DNA of 64,000 bases, from positions 62,001 through 126,000 of the forward strand of contig JAJOZX010003221.1 of NCBI GenBank assembly GCA_023014485.1, given 5' to 3'. The translations under genes and the position numbers were made by a program. Below are positions 33,065 to 43,778 of this stretch, piece after piece; within the stretch, counting starts at the first letter, position 1; the number at the start of each line of letters is the position of its first letter. The notes beneath the pieces were generated by a model. That model saw only the letters and a program-made list of their open reading frames with translations, did not search any database and was not told where the DNA came from. The DNA is from Bathynomus jamesi (Eukaryota; Arthropoda; Malacostraca; Isopoda; Cirolanidae).

Positions 33065-33212
33065 ATGTAAACCTATAAGGAAAAAGAAAACTAATTCCAA
33101 GTCCTTTCATATATTCAGAAGTACACCTCGTCAGAGAATTCCCTGACGAAGTGTACTTCTGAATACACGAAAGGCCTTGGAATTACTTTTCTTTTTCCTT
33201 GTGGGTTTGCAT
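33065..33212. repeat. Long near-perfect hairpin, about 70-bp arms
   Basis: Left arm AACCTATAAGGAAAAAGAAA to TCAGAAGTACAC, centre near GAGAATTCCC (33135-33143), right arm GTGTACTTCTGA to the complementary end at about 33210. Almost no loop. A small fold-back MITE or a hairpin-RNA source. Confidence 0.85.
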
Positions 33213-33214
33213 CA

Positions 33215-33450
33215 TTCATTCATTTTACGTGTTTAATTGTTCCTCCGCCAACACTGTCACTCCTCCAACTACTCCCTACATCCATCCTATTTCAAATCCT
33301 TCACACTATCAACGCAAAACATCCAACACACCTGCACATCCTCGAATCCCTCCAAATCCATAAATTTAATCCTTCTCTCCGAAAATTGTTTTGTTTGTTT
33401 TTCCCTTCTACTCCAGCTGGAGAGAGTTTCTTACTTCAGGGGTTAAACCT
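33215..33450. other. Spacer downstream of the endonuclease-type LINE
   Basis: No gene. Probably includes the 3' untranslated end of the minus-strand LINE. Confidence 0.4.
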
Positions 33451-33455
33451 TAACC

Positions 33456-35033
33456 CTAAGAATTTTTTAGGTACAGACTAGTACTAGGCGTAAGATAGAG
33501 GTGCTGTCGTAGTATCTCCTCTACAATTTCTCCAGATGTTATACTTATGGGCAGTTGGTCAAGGAACTCCACTGTAGATTTATTTACTGCCCCTGTCGCT
33601 TTCACCACTATTGGGATGATCTCAGGTTCTACATTCCACATTCTCCTTATTTCATGTTTGAGTCTCTGGTATTTTAAGACCTTTTCCCTTTCATAGTTAG
33701 CCACATTCCAGTCCGCTGGGACTCCTACTTCCACCAAGAGGCATTTGTTACCCTCCTTCTCTCTCACTACTATGTCTGACCTGCATCCTGATACCCTGAT
33801 GTCAGTTGGTATCTCGTGATCATATAGGAGCAGCACTTTATCATTGTCTTCTATTCCATGTGGAATATGTTCCCAATGCTTTTCTATTTCTAGCCCTATT
33901 TCATATTTCTTTCACAGCTTGAAGTGGATTAGCTTGTAGACAGCATTGTGTCTGTCTGTGTAATTTCCTCTGTGTAGGAGTATTTCGCATCCAGATGGTA
34001 TGTGACTCAGTCTCTGGGCTCTTTGAGCACAGTCTGTACATCTCAGTTTCGTTTTTACCCTCAATATTTCTTTTGAACCAGTTTGTCCATAGTGCCTGGT
34101 CTTGTACTGCTACCACCAGCCGTTCATCTTCTGGTCTCAGTGACCTTCTTACCAGGAACTCCACAGTTTTATCCCTCTCTATGTATGTTCTGTGTAGCAC
34201 GTCCTCTTTGTATACTTTGCTGAATTTGTGCTCTTCCCAGTTCTTCTCCTTTTCTTCTGATCTTTTCCTGTTATACCTTTTAATGGTGCTTATCTTTTCC
34301 ATGAGAGGTTTATTTGCAATGTCTTCAAGCTGTTCAGATCCTATGCTGGCGTCTACTAGAGACTAGATAATCATTTGCCTTCTTTGAAAGTGATGTTGTT
34401 CGAGGCTTTTCACGTTCATGGTCTCTTATAAATCTGACTAGCCTTCCTTCCCCTTCCTTTATGTATTATGTACTGTGCTAATCCCAGTGTTGTGGCTTTT
34501 TGCACTTGGTCTATTAGCGCAAGCCCTAATCCACCGACCCTCCTTGGCAGGTATAGCCTTGGTGTGCATTGGTTTTTTATATATGATCTTATGCGCATGG
34601 AGCATTTTACTGGTGATTGTATCCAGTTTGTTAATTTCTAGCTGGGTCCAATTGATTATGCCAAAACTGCATGACAGTACGGGTACTGCCAGTGAGTTTA
34701 TGGACAGGATCTTATTTTTACTGTTTAGGTGGGATTTTAGGATTAGTTTTATTCTTTTTAAATATTCCTTCCGCAGTCTTTCTTTCATGATGTCATTTTC
34801 CATCTTTTCCGATTCTTCCATTCCCAGATATTTATATGTAGCCTCTTGCTCTAGTTCTTCTATCACGATATTGTCCACCCTGATGTTTTCTGATTCACAC
34901 CTTTTGCCTTTCTTTAGTGTGACAGTGGCACATTTCTCAAGACCAAACTCCATCTGGATGTCATCCGAGAACTTTTTGACCTCCCTGCTCTCTTCTGTTA
35001 GCTCGCTTTTGTTTGGGGCGTACAGTTTTAGGT
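33456..35033 (-). pseudogene. R2/R4/NeSL-like LINE ORF, RT end, zinc finger and restriction-like endonuclease
   Basis: Minus-strand pieces in order: KLYAPNKSELTEES and FGLEKCATVTLKKGK (RT, 35030-34900), YKYLGMEES, a Cys/His block (MYRLCSKSPETESH, near 34050), then a restriction-like endonuclease with SGCRSDIVVREK and LLVEVGVPADWNV (33790-33700) and IPIVVKATGAV. This endonuclease type marks the R2/R4/NeSL side of LINEs, which often target specific sites. The frame is broken near 34460, 34300-33900 and 33840. Its upstream RT half is at 39237-39433, split off by the Gypsy element. Confidence 0.8.
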
Positions 35034-35258
35034 TGTGGGGCCGTGCAGTTAATTTTCCGCATTTATATTATTTTTATATTAGTTACCGACAAACCAATTT
35101 TGCGCGTACCAAATTGTATATATTTTATCACTGTGTAATTTTAAGAATCATATATAATCTTTATAAATAAGTATTGTACATAAATTTATATATATATATA
35201 TATATTTAATTAATTCAGCTGTATATAAAATCTTCTGTAAAATAACCTCAGCCAACCA
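35034..35258 (+). repeat. 5' LTR (truncated) of CsRn1-type element
   Basis: Matches the 3' LTR from TGTGGGGCCG to CAGCCAACCA with few differences ((TA)n length, a 6-bp AACAAA insertion in the 3' copy). The remaining about 180 bp of the 3' LTR are absent. Confidence 0.8.
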
Positions 35259-35426
35259 GCACAAAAGGAGCTGACGCTAACTCAACTGGCAAACTAGCCG
35301 ATGAGTTAATACCGTTCGCTCAACAAAGCTGCTACGCGGCGCCAACGTCAACTCGAGCCAATACAAGCCCAGGAACGAATATCCCCATCGGCCTAAAACC
35401 CTTCAGCGAGAATCAGCGGCCGGTGG

Positions 35427-35565
35427 TGTGCCGCGCGCACCTTTATTATGGCCCCCAAGCAAGGACCTGCAGGCCATGGTGCAAGTGGCCAAATAAAGAT
35501 GACGCCAAGCTGCTCCCCTCGTCACGCCCAAATTCAAGATCTTCCTCACCATCAAGAGAAACGTC
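35427..35565 (+). pseudogene. Gag remnant with CHCC zinc finger
   Basis: The frame reads CRAHLYYGPQARTCRPWC, a C-x3-H-x9-C-x4-C finger typical of CsRn1-group Gag proteins instead of the usual CCHC knuckle. The upstream capsid part is gone. TAG follows at about 35574. Confidence 0.6.
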
Positions 35566-35586
35566 GGAAAACTAGATAAGCAGGCT

Positions 35587-36056
35587 GTGATTAACGCGAC
35601 GTCCGGCCTGCCGCTGATCTCAGTCGCAGCTCGCATCGCCAGTCTGAAGGTCAATTTTATCATTGACACAGGAGCGAGCATCTCAATTTTACCACCAACT
35701 TGTGTCAATGATTGTCAACTCCACCCAACCGCAGTAAAGATTTCCACCGCAAACGGTCAGCCGCTCGAAATATTCGGAGAAGTAACACTGGACATATCAA
35801 TTCCTAAATTACGAAGAATATTCAGGTGGCCATTCGTCGTCGCCCAAGTCTCCAGTCCACTTCTCGGCGCGATTTTCTATCCCATTATGACATCCTTGTG
35901 GACTGCAAGCATGGCATTTTGAAGGATAGAGCAACAACTCTTCAAGCCACTACTAAACCTGTGCAATCCAAAGACCTTCACCTCATCAATATTAACCCTA
36001 CCGACAAATTACCTCAAGAAATCAGGAACCTGCTTGACAAGTACTCTCACTACTGA
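35587..36056 (+). pseudogene. Aspartic protease and RT leader, frameshifted
   Basis: FIIDTGASISILPP is the protease active site (35660-35700). The frame shifts near 35865: GADFLSHYDILVDC lies in the second frame, open from 35826 and running to TGA 36054-36056. A stop and a further shift separate it from pol. Confidence 0.8.
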
Positions 36057-36127
36057 AACCAGCTCAACCGCAGAAAGTTTCCACCAACACTGTCAAGCAT
36101 ACCATCGACACTGGCAGCGCACCACCA

Positions 36128-38794
36128 GTGTTTGCAAGCCCTCGACGTCTTCCACCCGATAAATTATCCTCAGCTAAGGCTACTTTCAACAACTTACTTC
36201 AAGATGGAATTATAGAACCCTCAAAATCACCATGGGCCTCACCGTTACACCTCGTTCCGAAGAAGATACCAGGCGAATGGCGGGCGTGTGGTGATTATAG
36301 AAGCCTAAACGCTGTCACGAAACCGGACAGATATCCACTTCCTCATATAAGAAGTCTGTCAACATCTCTGCACGGAAAATCATGCTTTAGCAAAATCGAT
36401 CTAGTCAGAGCATATCACCAAATTCCAGTCCACCCAGAAGATATCGAGAAAACGGCTATAACAACTCCATTTGGTTTATTTCAGTATTTATACATGCCAT
36501 TTGGTTTAAGAAACGCCCCTGCAACATTTCAACGCTTCATGGATACAATTTTCAGAGGAGTTGACTGCGTATTTGTGTATCTCGACGATATTTTAGTCCA
36601 TTCAAATAACGCAGTTGACCATTTGAAAGACTTAGAACGCGTATTCAAGATCCTTCAAGAACACAATTTAAGAATTTCCTTAGAAAAATGCATATTTCAG
36701 CAATCCAAAATTGAATTTCTGGGTCATGAAGTTTCCCCAGCAGGCATTCGTCCTCCTGTAAACAAAGTCTCCGAAATTCAAGATATTCCCCAACCGCAAG
36801 ATTACCAAAGCCTCAGAAGATTCCTAGGAATGACGGGATTCTATCGCCATATGATACCCCGTTACGCCGATTTAGTCTCACCTTTAAGTGAAATCGTCAG
36901 AACTCAAGTCAAAAGCAAAAGTCTACAGTGGAACGACGAAGCAATTCAAGCCTTTCAAGATGTCAAGGATGCACTACGGAACGCCGTTACGCTTTGTCAT
37001 CCTCTTCCATCAAGCTCAATCCTTCATTTAGTTACGGACTGCTCACAAATAGCAGCTGGAGCAGTTCTTCATCAAATAATCGACAGCACACCAGTTCCCA
37101 TCGCCTTCTTTTCCAAGAAATTAACTACAACTCAGCAAGCGTACGCCGCATACGATAGAGAATTACTCGCAGCATACCTAGCCGTCCTGCATTTCCGTCA
37201 ATTTTTAGAAGGTCGTCAAGTAATACTCTTCACGGATCACAAACCGATGGTTTCTGCCTACAAGAGTCCCTTACGAGCCAAGACAGACCGACAACAACGT
37301 CATTGGTCTGCCATCACGGAATACGTATGCGATGTAATACATATCTGTGGATCCGAAAACGTCGTAGCGGACTGCCTTTCACGCAACGTAAACGCAGTAC
37401 ATATCGACGCTTTCGATTTATCAGCAATCGCGGAATCTCAACAAAAAGATCAAGAAACGCAAGAATTTCTCCCACGTCTCAAGCCGTTCCCGTTTCCAGA
37501 AAATACAACTTTATATTGCGATACATCCACGCCATATCCCCGTCCTTTTGTTCCCAAGCAGCATCGATCTTCCATCTTCAATCAATTTCATAATATTTCT
37601 CATCCAGGCATCAAGCAATCACTTCGTATCATTAAATCAAGATACTTTTGGCCCTCAATGAATAAGGATATTCGAACTTGGTCCCGAAATTGTGAATCAT
37701 GTCAATCCTCAAAAATTTCTCGCCATACAAAATCAGAAATAACCCCCTTCGATTTACCAAGTTCAAGATTTGAAACGGTACATATCGACATCGTCGGTCC
37801 CTTACCGCCAACCACTTTGCCCGGTCAAACATATCCTTCCCCATATAGATATCTCCTAACCTGCATCGATCGTGCCACAAGATGGATAGAAGCATATCCT
37901 CTGATTGATACTACAGCCACATCAATAGCACACGCATTTCTCGATGTATGGATTTCAAGATTTGGTGTACCACTGCAAGTCATAACGGACCGCGGATCCC
38001 AATTCGAATCCGAACTCTTTAGGGAACTCTCAGCTCTCATCGGATTTCACCGACTAAGAACTTTGTCGTATCGCCCTCAGACCAACGGAATAATTGAAAG
38101 ATCTCATCGCACCATCAAGACAGCAATCATCGCTCGAAAACAAGATTGGCTCCCCGCTTTACCCATAGTTCTCCTTGGTTTACGCAGTCTCCCCAACGAA
38201 TCGGGTTATTCACCGTTCACCACCGTCACCGGAACCACCCTATTATGCCCGAGGCCAATGATCGCCAATTCGTCGTCAAAATCCAATTCAAAATTCATCT
38301 CCGAATTAGCCAAGAAAATGACGCAAATCGATTTCGCCCAACTCTCTCAAGGAAACATTCACTCAGCCCCCAAATCATTCATTCCATCGGAACTCCACAA
38401 ATCAAGCCACGTATGGGTACGCATCGACCGCGTTCGAAAACCATTCGAGGCACCATATCAAGGACCTTTCCGTGTTCTCGAACGCCACGATAAGTACTTC
38501 GTAATAGAAAAAACTAACGGATCATCAGAAGCCATTTCAATTAATCGTTTAAAACCGGCGTATATAGTTTCAGGTCCCACACAGGTACCGGGCGCACAAT
38601 CGGACGACATCGGATCGGAGAAAAAGCACGCAAGGAAAAAGGACGATGGAGGACGCACCTCGGAGGTAGCAAATACAGACCTCAGGACGGGCGCGCAGGA
38701 CAACGCAACAACCGGAAACGAGGCCGACCGAGGATCAACGCGAGCTGGACGAAGGATCCGATTCAAATCAAGACCCGAATATTTCTACTTTTGA
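36128..38794 (+). CDS. pol: CsRn1-type Gypsy pol: RT, RNase H, integrase (open)
   Basis: Open for 888 residues. RT begins [20 protein letters not shown] and [13 protein letters not shown], typical of the CsRn1 group; catalytic YLDDILVHS is near residue 152. RNase H has [12 protein letters not shown] and YDRELLAAY. The integrase has a zinc region ([18 protein letters not shown]), then Asp in HIDIVGPL, Asp in ITDRGSQFE and Glu in [10 protein letters not shown]. It ends with a [14 protein letters not shown] module and a basic tail. All catalytic residues are present and no lesion is seen in this frame, although the protease/gag upstream is broken, so the element cannot move on its own. Confidence 0.92.
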   Translation: MFASPRRLPPDKLSSAKATFNNLLQDGIIEPSKSPWASPLHLVPKKIPGEWRACGDYRSLNAVTKPDRYPLPHIRSLSTSLHGKSCFSKIDLVRAYHQIPVHPEDIEKTAITTPFGLFQYLYMPFGLRNAPATFQRFMDTIFRGVDCVFVYLDDILVHSNNAVDHLKDLERVFKILQEHNLRISLEKCIFQQSKIEFLGHEVSPAGIRPPVNKVSEIQDIPQPQDYQSLRRFLGMTGFYRHMIPRYADLVSPLSEIVRTQVKSKSLQWNDEAIQAFQDVKDALRNAVTLCHPLPSSSILHLVTDCSQIAAGAVLHQIIDSTPVPIAFFSKKLTTTQQAYAAYDRELLAAYLAVLHFRQFLEGRQVILFTDHKPMVSAYKSPLRAKTDRQQRHWSAITEYVCDVIHICGSENVVADCLSRNVNAVHIDAFDLSAIAESQQKDQETQEFLPRLKPFPFPENTTLYCDTSTPYPRPFVPKQHRSSIFNQFHNISHPGIKQSLRIIKSRYFWPSMNKDIRTWSRNCESCQSSKISRHTKSEITPFDLPSSRFETVHIDIVGPLPPTTLPGQTYPSPYRYLLTCIDRATRWIEAYPLIDTTATSIAHAFLDVWISRFGVPLQVITDRGSQFESELFRELSALIGFHRLRTLSYRPQTNGIIERSHRTIKTAIIARKQDWLPALPIVLLGLRSLPNESGYSPFTTVTGTTLLCPRPMIANSSSKSNSKFISELAKKMTQIDFAQLSQGNIHSAPKSFIPSELHKSSHVWVRIDRVRKPFEAPYQGPFRVLERHDKYFVIEKTNGSSEAISINRLKPAYIVSGPTQVPGAQSDDIGSEKKHARKKDDGGRTSEVANTDLRTGAQDNATTGNEADRGSTRAGRRIRFKSRPEYFYF

Positions 38795-38827
38795 TATACG
38801 TGCTCCGCTTCTCGGGGTGGGCAGTAG

Positions 38828-39236
38828 TGTGGGGCCGCGCAGTTAATTTTCCGCATTTATATTATTTTTATATTAGTTACCGACAAACCAATTTTGCGCG
38901 TACCAAATTGTATATATTTTATCACTGTGTAATTTTAAGAATCATATATAATCTTTATAAATAAGTATTGTACATAAATTTATATATATATATTTAATTA
39001 ATTTAGCTGTATATAAAATAACAAAATCTTCTGTAAAATAACCCCAGCCAACCAAGAACTCAATAAGCTCTGAAAACGACCGGCTTTTCTTCAAGACGCC
39101 AACCTTCCAAACGACAGGGGGAGAAGAGGACACGAGAGGCCCCTAAAAGAGATACCCAACAAAGAGATAGCCTGCCTCTCGTATCCTTCATTCTTCCCCG
39201 GTAAATACAAGTAGTAGCAAGAAGGACTCAGCTACA
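38828..39236 (+). repeat. 3' LTR of CsRn1-type element
   Basis: 409 bp from TGTGGGGCC to AGCTACA, directly followed by the target copy AGGT. Contains (TA)n near 38980. Confidence 0.8.
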
Positions 39237-39433
39237 AGGTCATCCATGTAGAACAAGTGAGATATTTTTGGGCTGCTCTTTTCCCTTGGTCTCATCACGT
39301 AGCCTTTGTTTAGGTTATTTATTAGTTGGTGAAGTGGGTTCAGCGCCAGTACAAACTTCATCTGAGCAATCTGTTCAAAATTACATTTTCTTACACAATT
39401 TTTTTTTCTTTTACTTTTAACCATATTTCTCAT
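39237..39433 (-). pseudogene. RT segment of the endonuclease-type LINE (other side of the insertion)
   Basis: The minus strand reads QMKFVLALNPLHQLINNLNKGY, then ISHLFYMDDL at about 39260-39237, where the Gypsy element cuts in. The next codons (KLYAPNKSEL) are at 35030. Upstream 39433-39600 is AT-rich without motif. Confidence 0.75.
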
Positions 39434-39619
39434 TCTTTACGTTTTCTTTATATTCTTTGCAACTTCATATTTAGAATATTTATTTTAATTATTCTTTTTT
39501 CTATTTAAATTTATGAATGTTAAAAACTAATATTAATTCATTTTATACGATTTCTAAATTGAACACAATTCATTGGCAGAAAAACGATAACAGTTTTGCT
39601 TTTACTCTCTATCCTTTTA
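39434..39619. other. AT-rich spacer
   Basis: No gene or repeat recognised. Confidence 0.5.
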
Positions 39620-39632
39620 CACACACACACAC

Positions 39633-39689
<57 letters not shown>
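39620..39689. repeat. (AC)n and (AT)n microsatellites
   Basis: (AC)n 39620-39634, (AT)n 39637-39689, abutting the poly-A of the I-like LINE (read as poly-T on the plus strand). Confidence 0.95.
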
Positions 39690-39696
<7 letters not shown>

Positions 39697-39779
39697 TTCT
39701 TTTCCAGATTTACCGCCGATTCGCACCTAAAGAGACGGTACATATCTCGGCGAGGCAGTGAGTGGGTGATGTCACTGTG

Positions 39780-42700
39780 CTAGGGCGGTAGACTAGGGGA
39801 ATGAGTAAGGGTCAGTCGATGGATAATGGGTAGGAGGGGTACGGTTTCAGATACGATGGAGCAGATGGGAGTGAGTAAGGAAGAGGAGAACGGCTTCCGC
39901 TGAAAAGTGGGGGCCGTCGGCGAGTATAGATCGTAGGCAGTTGGGTATGGGTTTTCGGCCGAGAGAGGGAAACACCTGCGACGGAGAGCGGCCAACTTTG
40001 AGCATTCCACCAGAAGGTGTAAGACAGTGATAGGGGTATGGCAGGTAGAGCAAAGCGGGGCTGGCGATTCCGCCATAAGGTGTCCGTGGGTGATGCGGGT
40101 GTGACCTATGCGGAGACGGGCTAGGATTACTTCTTTATGGCGGGACCGGTGGAATGAAGAAGCCCAGTGTCCTATGTGCGGTTTGATCGTGTGGAGTTTA
40201 TTTTGTGTGGCCTGGTCCCATTCCCGCTGCCATATGGAGCGGAAGTGGGAGCGGAAAGCCGGGAAGAAGTCGGAGAAGGGGAGGGTCGGGAGGAGGCCGG
40301 CAGCAAGCAGGCCGTCTTTGCTGTGCGGTCCGCCGCCTCGTTACCCTGGATGCCGACATGAGCCGGGACCCAACAGAATGCGATTGTCTTATGTTGGAAA
40401 ATCGTTAAAAGTGGAAGGTCTGCTGGATGGTACAGACGAGCGGGTGAGGGGAGTTAAATCTTTCTAGGGAGAGAGTGCACTTTGGGAATCCGAATAAATG
40501 ACAAAAGAGCTGGCAGAGTGGGTGCGCACAATATCGAGGGCCTCCGTTATGGCGAAAGTTCCGCCGAAAAAACGAGGCCTCGCGGGGCAGGCCGACGCTC
40601 CGGGAGAGCGGCTGGGACAGAATCACCGCTGAGGAGGCCACACCAGCTTCCGAGCGGGAACCATCCGTGTAAATGGCGATTGCGTCCGGGTGTTGGGTTG
40701 CGTGTTCGCGGAAAAGTGACTGTATATCATGGCGCTCGTGGTAGTCTTCGGTAGGGAACACAGATCTTTGCAGAACTTGATAGGGGTTAGGATCCAGGGG
40801 GGGTAGATGCTGAATGAAATGGGGATAACTGAGGGGGCGGGCATGTTGAAAAGATCAAGGAAAGAGCGGACCGCTTCAGTGAAGTGCCAGCTCCGTCCCT
40901 GAGGTGGTAGTTCTAAAAACCGCCGTGCCCAGAAGCGAAGAAGGTAGCCTCTGTGCACGGAGGTATGTCCGCATGAGGAGTAGACCCCGTCGGAGGGCGA
41001 GAGGGAGATGATCACATTCCACATGGAGGCTGGAGGCTGGGGAGGAGCGGAAAGCACCGGTGGCGAGGCGGAGGCCTCTATTAAGTACCGGGTCCAGGAT
41101 ACGGAGGCGGGCGTTGGAGGCTGAACCATAAACTGCGCTACCATAGTCCAGCTTCGACTGTACTATGGAAGTATAAGGCGAAGAGAGAGCGTCGATCTGC
41201 ACCCCCATGTGGTGTGAGAGAGGTGATCCAGGAGAGCGAGGGGGCGTCGAAGGATTGCTTAGGTGCTTGAGATGGGGAACCCAATTGAGCCGTCGGTCTA
41301 GGGTCATGCCCAGAAAACGCGTGGAGGGTACCACCTCAAGAGGACTGCCGTATAATGTAACAGAGGGTAGAGGAAGGGTTGTGGGTCTTCTTCTACTGAA
41401 GACCATACACTTGGACTTAGGGATGGAGAGGCGGAAACCCACCGACGTCGCCCACCTCTCCACCCGGTAGATGGCGAGCTGCATTTGCCGTTGAACGACA
41501 GACGGTTCTCGCCCTGCGAAGTAGATTGCAAGGTCATCCGCGTAGATGGAAGAGCGGATTGTGGGTGGAAGGCATTGTGAGACCGTGTTCATCACGACAG
41601 AGAAGCAGAGAACACTGAGGATGCTTCCCTGTGGGACCCCGTCCTCCTACACAAAGGTGTCAGAGAGGACTGAGCCCACCCGGACTTTAAAGGTCCGAGA
41701 AGTAAGGAAGCCCCTGATGAAGGTAGGCATGGCTCCGACAAGGCCCAGATGTCGGAGCTGACCGAGGATCATTGCTCGACGGGTGGTGTCATAGGCCTTC
41801 TGGATGTCGAAGAAAACTGACAGTACGAACTGTCTATTGTCGAAGGCATCCTGTATGTCTCGGCTGAGAAGCAGGAGGGGATCAGTGGTGGAGCGGAATT
41901 GTCTGAAGCCGGACTGGGTAGACGGGAAGGAATTGGTACGTTCAAGGACGAACGATAATCGCGTAGCGACCATTTTTTCGAGGATCTTGCAGGCACAACA
42001 TGTCAGGGCGATTGGTCTGTAGTTTGTGGGGTCCAGGGAATCTTTGCCGGGCTTGGGGATAGGGATGACGTGGGCCTCCTTCCACCTAAAGGGGAAGGCA
42101 CCCTCTATCCATATGCGATTGTATAAGTCTAGCAGGAAAATTTGTAAGGTAGAGTGGAGGTGTTGGATCATGCCGTACGGAATACCGTCCGGGCCGGGGC
42201 AAGGGGATCGTCGAGAGGCCAGTGCCGTCTGTAGTTCACGCATGGTAAACAATCGGTTGTAGGTGCTGTCTATGGACGGTGGGGAGGGGCTATCGTCAGG
42301 GGCGGGTACGGGATTGGCTGCAGAGGAAGAAACGGCGGCGAAGGTAGAAGCAAGGTGGTCTGCCACCGACTTGGGCTCACATAGGAGTCCGTCGTTTGTC
42401 CGGAGGACTGGGGGTCGGGAGGGGACATGTCGCCTCTCGACGCCCCGCACCCTCTTCCAGATGGTAGCCGAAGGTGTGTTGACGGTAATGCCGGACACAA
42501 AGGCACGCCAAGAGGCTCGGCGCGCTGTCTTCATTGTGCGACGGGCGATGGCCCTGACCCGCTGCATTTCCGTGCGATAGATGGGGAGTCGCGTCCGGTA
42601 AAAGCGCCGAGTTGCCTTCTTGGCGCGCACGGCCTCCGCGCACTCCGGGGTCCACCAAGGAACCCGTCGGGCGCGTGGGTAGGCGGAGGATTGTGGTACG

Positions 42701-43620
42701 CTTGTGCTTGCGGCCGTTAGAACGACGGACTCGCAGTATGCGACGCACCCGTCGATGGATGGGAAGTGGGCAGTTGTAAGGGTGGTATATGTGTTGTCGC
42801 GGAAGCGGGCCCAATTCGCGTTGGTGGTAACCCACCTTACCGGTACCCGTACGGTCTGGTCGGGTCGATTGAGGGTGAGTAGAATGGGGAGATGGTCACT
42901 GCCATAGTCCTCTCGGAGGACTTGCCACGTGAAGTCTAGGAGGGCATCAGTTGATACGAGGGACAGGTCTATACAGGATGGAGTGCAGGTGGTGGCATGG
43001 TAGAATGTAGGAGAGCCATCGTTGAGGCACTCGAAGGAGAGCTCGGTCATGACGGATATCAGGGTTGGGGCCATATAGGTGGAGTGTGTGTCGCCCCACA
43101 AGGGGTGACGACTATTGAAATCGCCCAGTAGTAGGAAGGGCCTGGGGAGTTGTTCCACGACTTCCACCAGGTCGTCGCGGGAGACTTGAGCGTGGGGGGG
43201 AAGGTAGATTGAACAAATGGTGTACTGTCTATCCAGGGAGAGCCGGACGGCAGTCACCTGTAGCGGGGACCGGATGGAGAGATTGTAGAAGGGGACTGCG
43301 TGGTGGACGAGGATGGCAGCTCCCCTTCGAGTGCAGGTAGGAGGCGGGGTGGCGACGCAGAAATAACCAGTGGGGCAGGGCATGGACCTGGTCCCCAGGA
43401 TTAGCTCCTGGAGACAGACACACACCGGACGGGAAGTGGCAATCAGGGAGTTAAGGCCTTCATAGTTTGCAAAGATTCCTCGACAGTTCCAGTGGACTAT
43501 CGTGGTTTTCGGGGGATCCATTAGTTGATGAAGGGGGATGGGTAAAGGTGTAGGCGCTAGGAGGTTGGAGTGTAAAGGGGGATCTGGAGTTCGCGAAACT
43601 GAAGGCTGGGTCGGGAGCAT
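39780..43620 (-). pseudogene. I-like LINE ORF2: endonuclease, reverse transcriptase, RNase H, zinc finger
   Basis: Open at 43620-41647 (657 residues), with endonuclease motifs WNCRGI, LQE, GDFNSRHPLWG and GSDHLPI and RT fingers (CPGPDGIPY, NYRPIALTCCACKILE, FFDIQKAYDT). A single TAG at 41649-41647 lies just before DGVPQGSILS. The same frame continues to about 40876 with SIYADDLAIYF and FLGMTLDRRLNW. After shifts, RNase H (AIAIYTDGSRSEAG, near 40680) and a C-terminal CCHC-like finger (CSTCHTPITVLHLLVEC, near 40040) follow. RNase H after the RT points to the I/LOA/Nimb side of LINEs. It is recently dead: one stop plus a few shifts. Confidence 0.88.
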
Positions 43621-43778
43621 GGCTGGCTATCTACCGTTCACCAGGGAAGGAATCGGTCGGCCTGTCGAACCCTGCGGAGGTTGCGGGGTCGAGTCGGCCG
43701 AGCGAGACCGGAGGCGTGGATCACGGCAGGCAGAGGAACATCGTGGGCTGAGCGGGTCGGAAGTGCCTTGTCGGGCTT

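Larger units (their letters stand above)
35034..39236 (+). mobile_element. CsRn1-type Gypsy retrotransposon, 4-bp TSD, gag mostly deleted
   Basis: AGGT flanks both ends (35030-35033 and 39237-39240). The 3' LTR is 38828-39236 (409 bp, TGTGGGGCC to CTACA). The 5' LTR is identical in design from 35034 but matches only to about 35258, after which LTR end, leader and most of gag are missing or unmatched. The element interrupts a LINE directly after its YMDD-coding segment. Confidence 0.85.

Noticed and set aside
24475..35170. 231-residue plus-strand ORF at 34475-35170 as a membrane protein
   Set aside because: Hydrophobic only because it is antisense to the endonuclease-type LINE frame, which has clear motifs.
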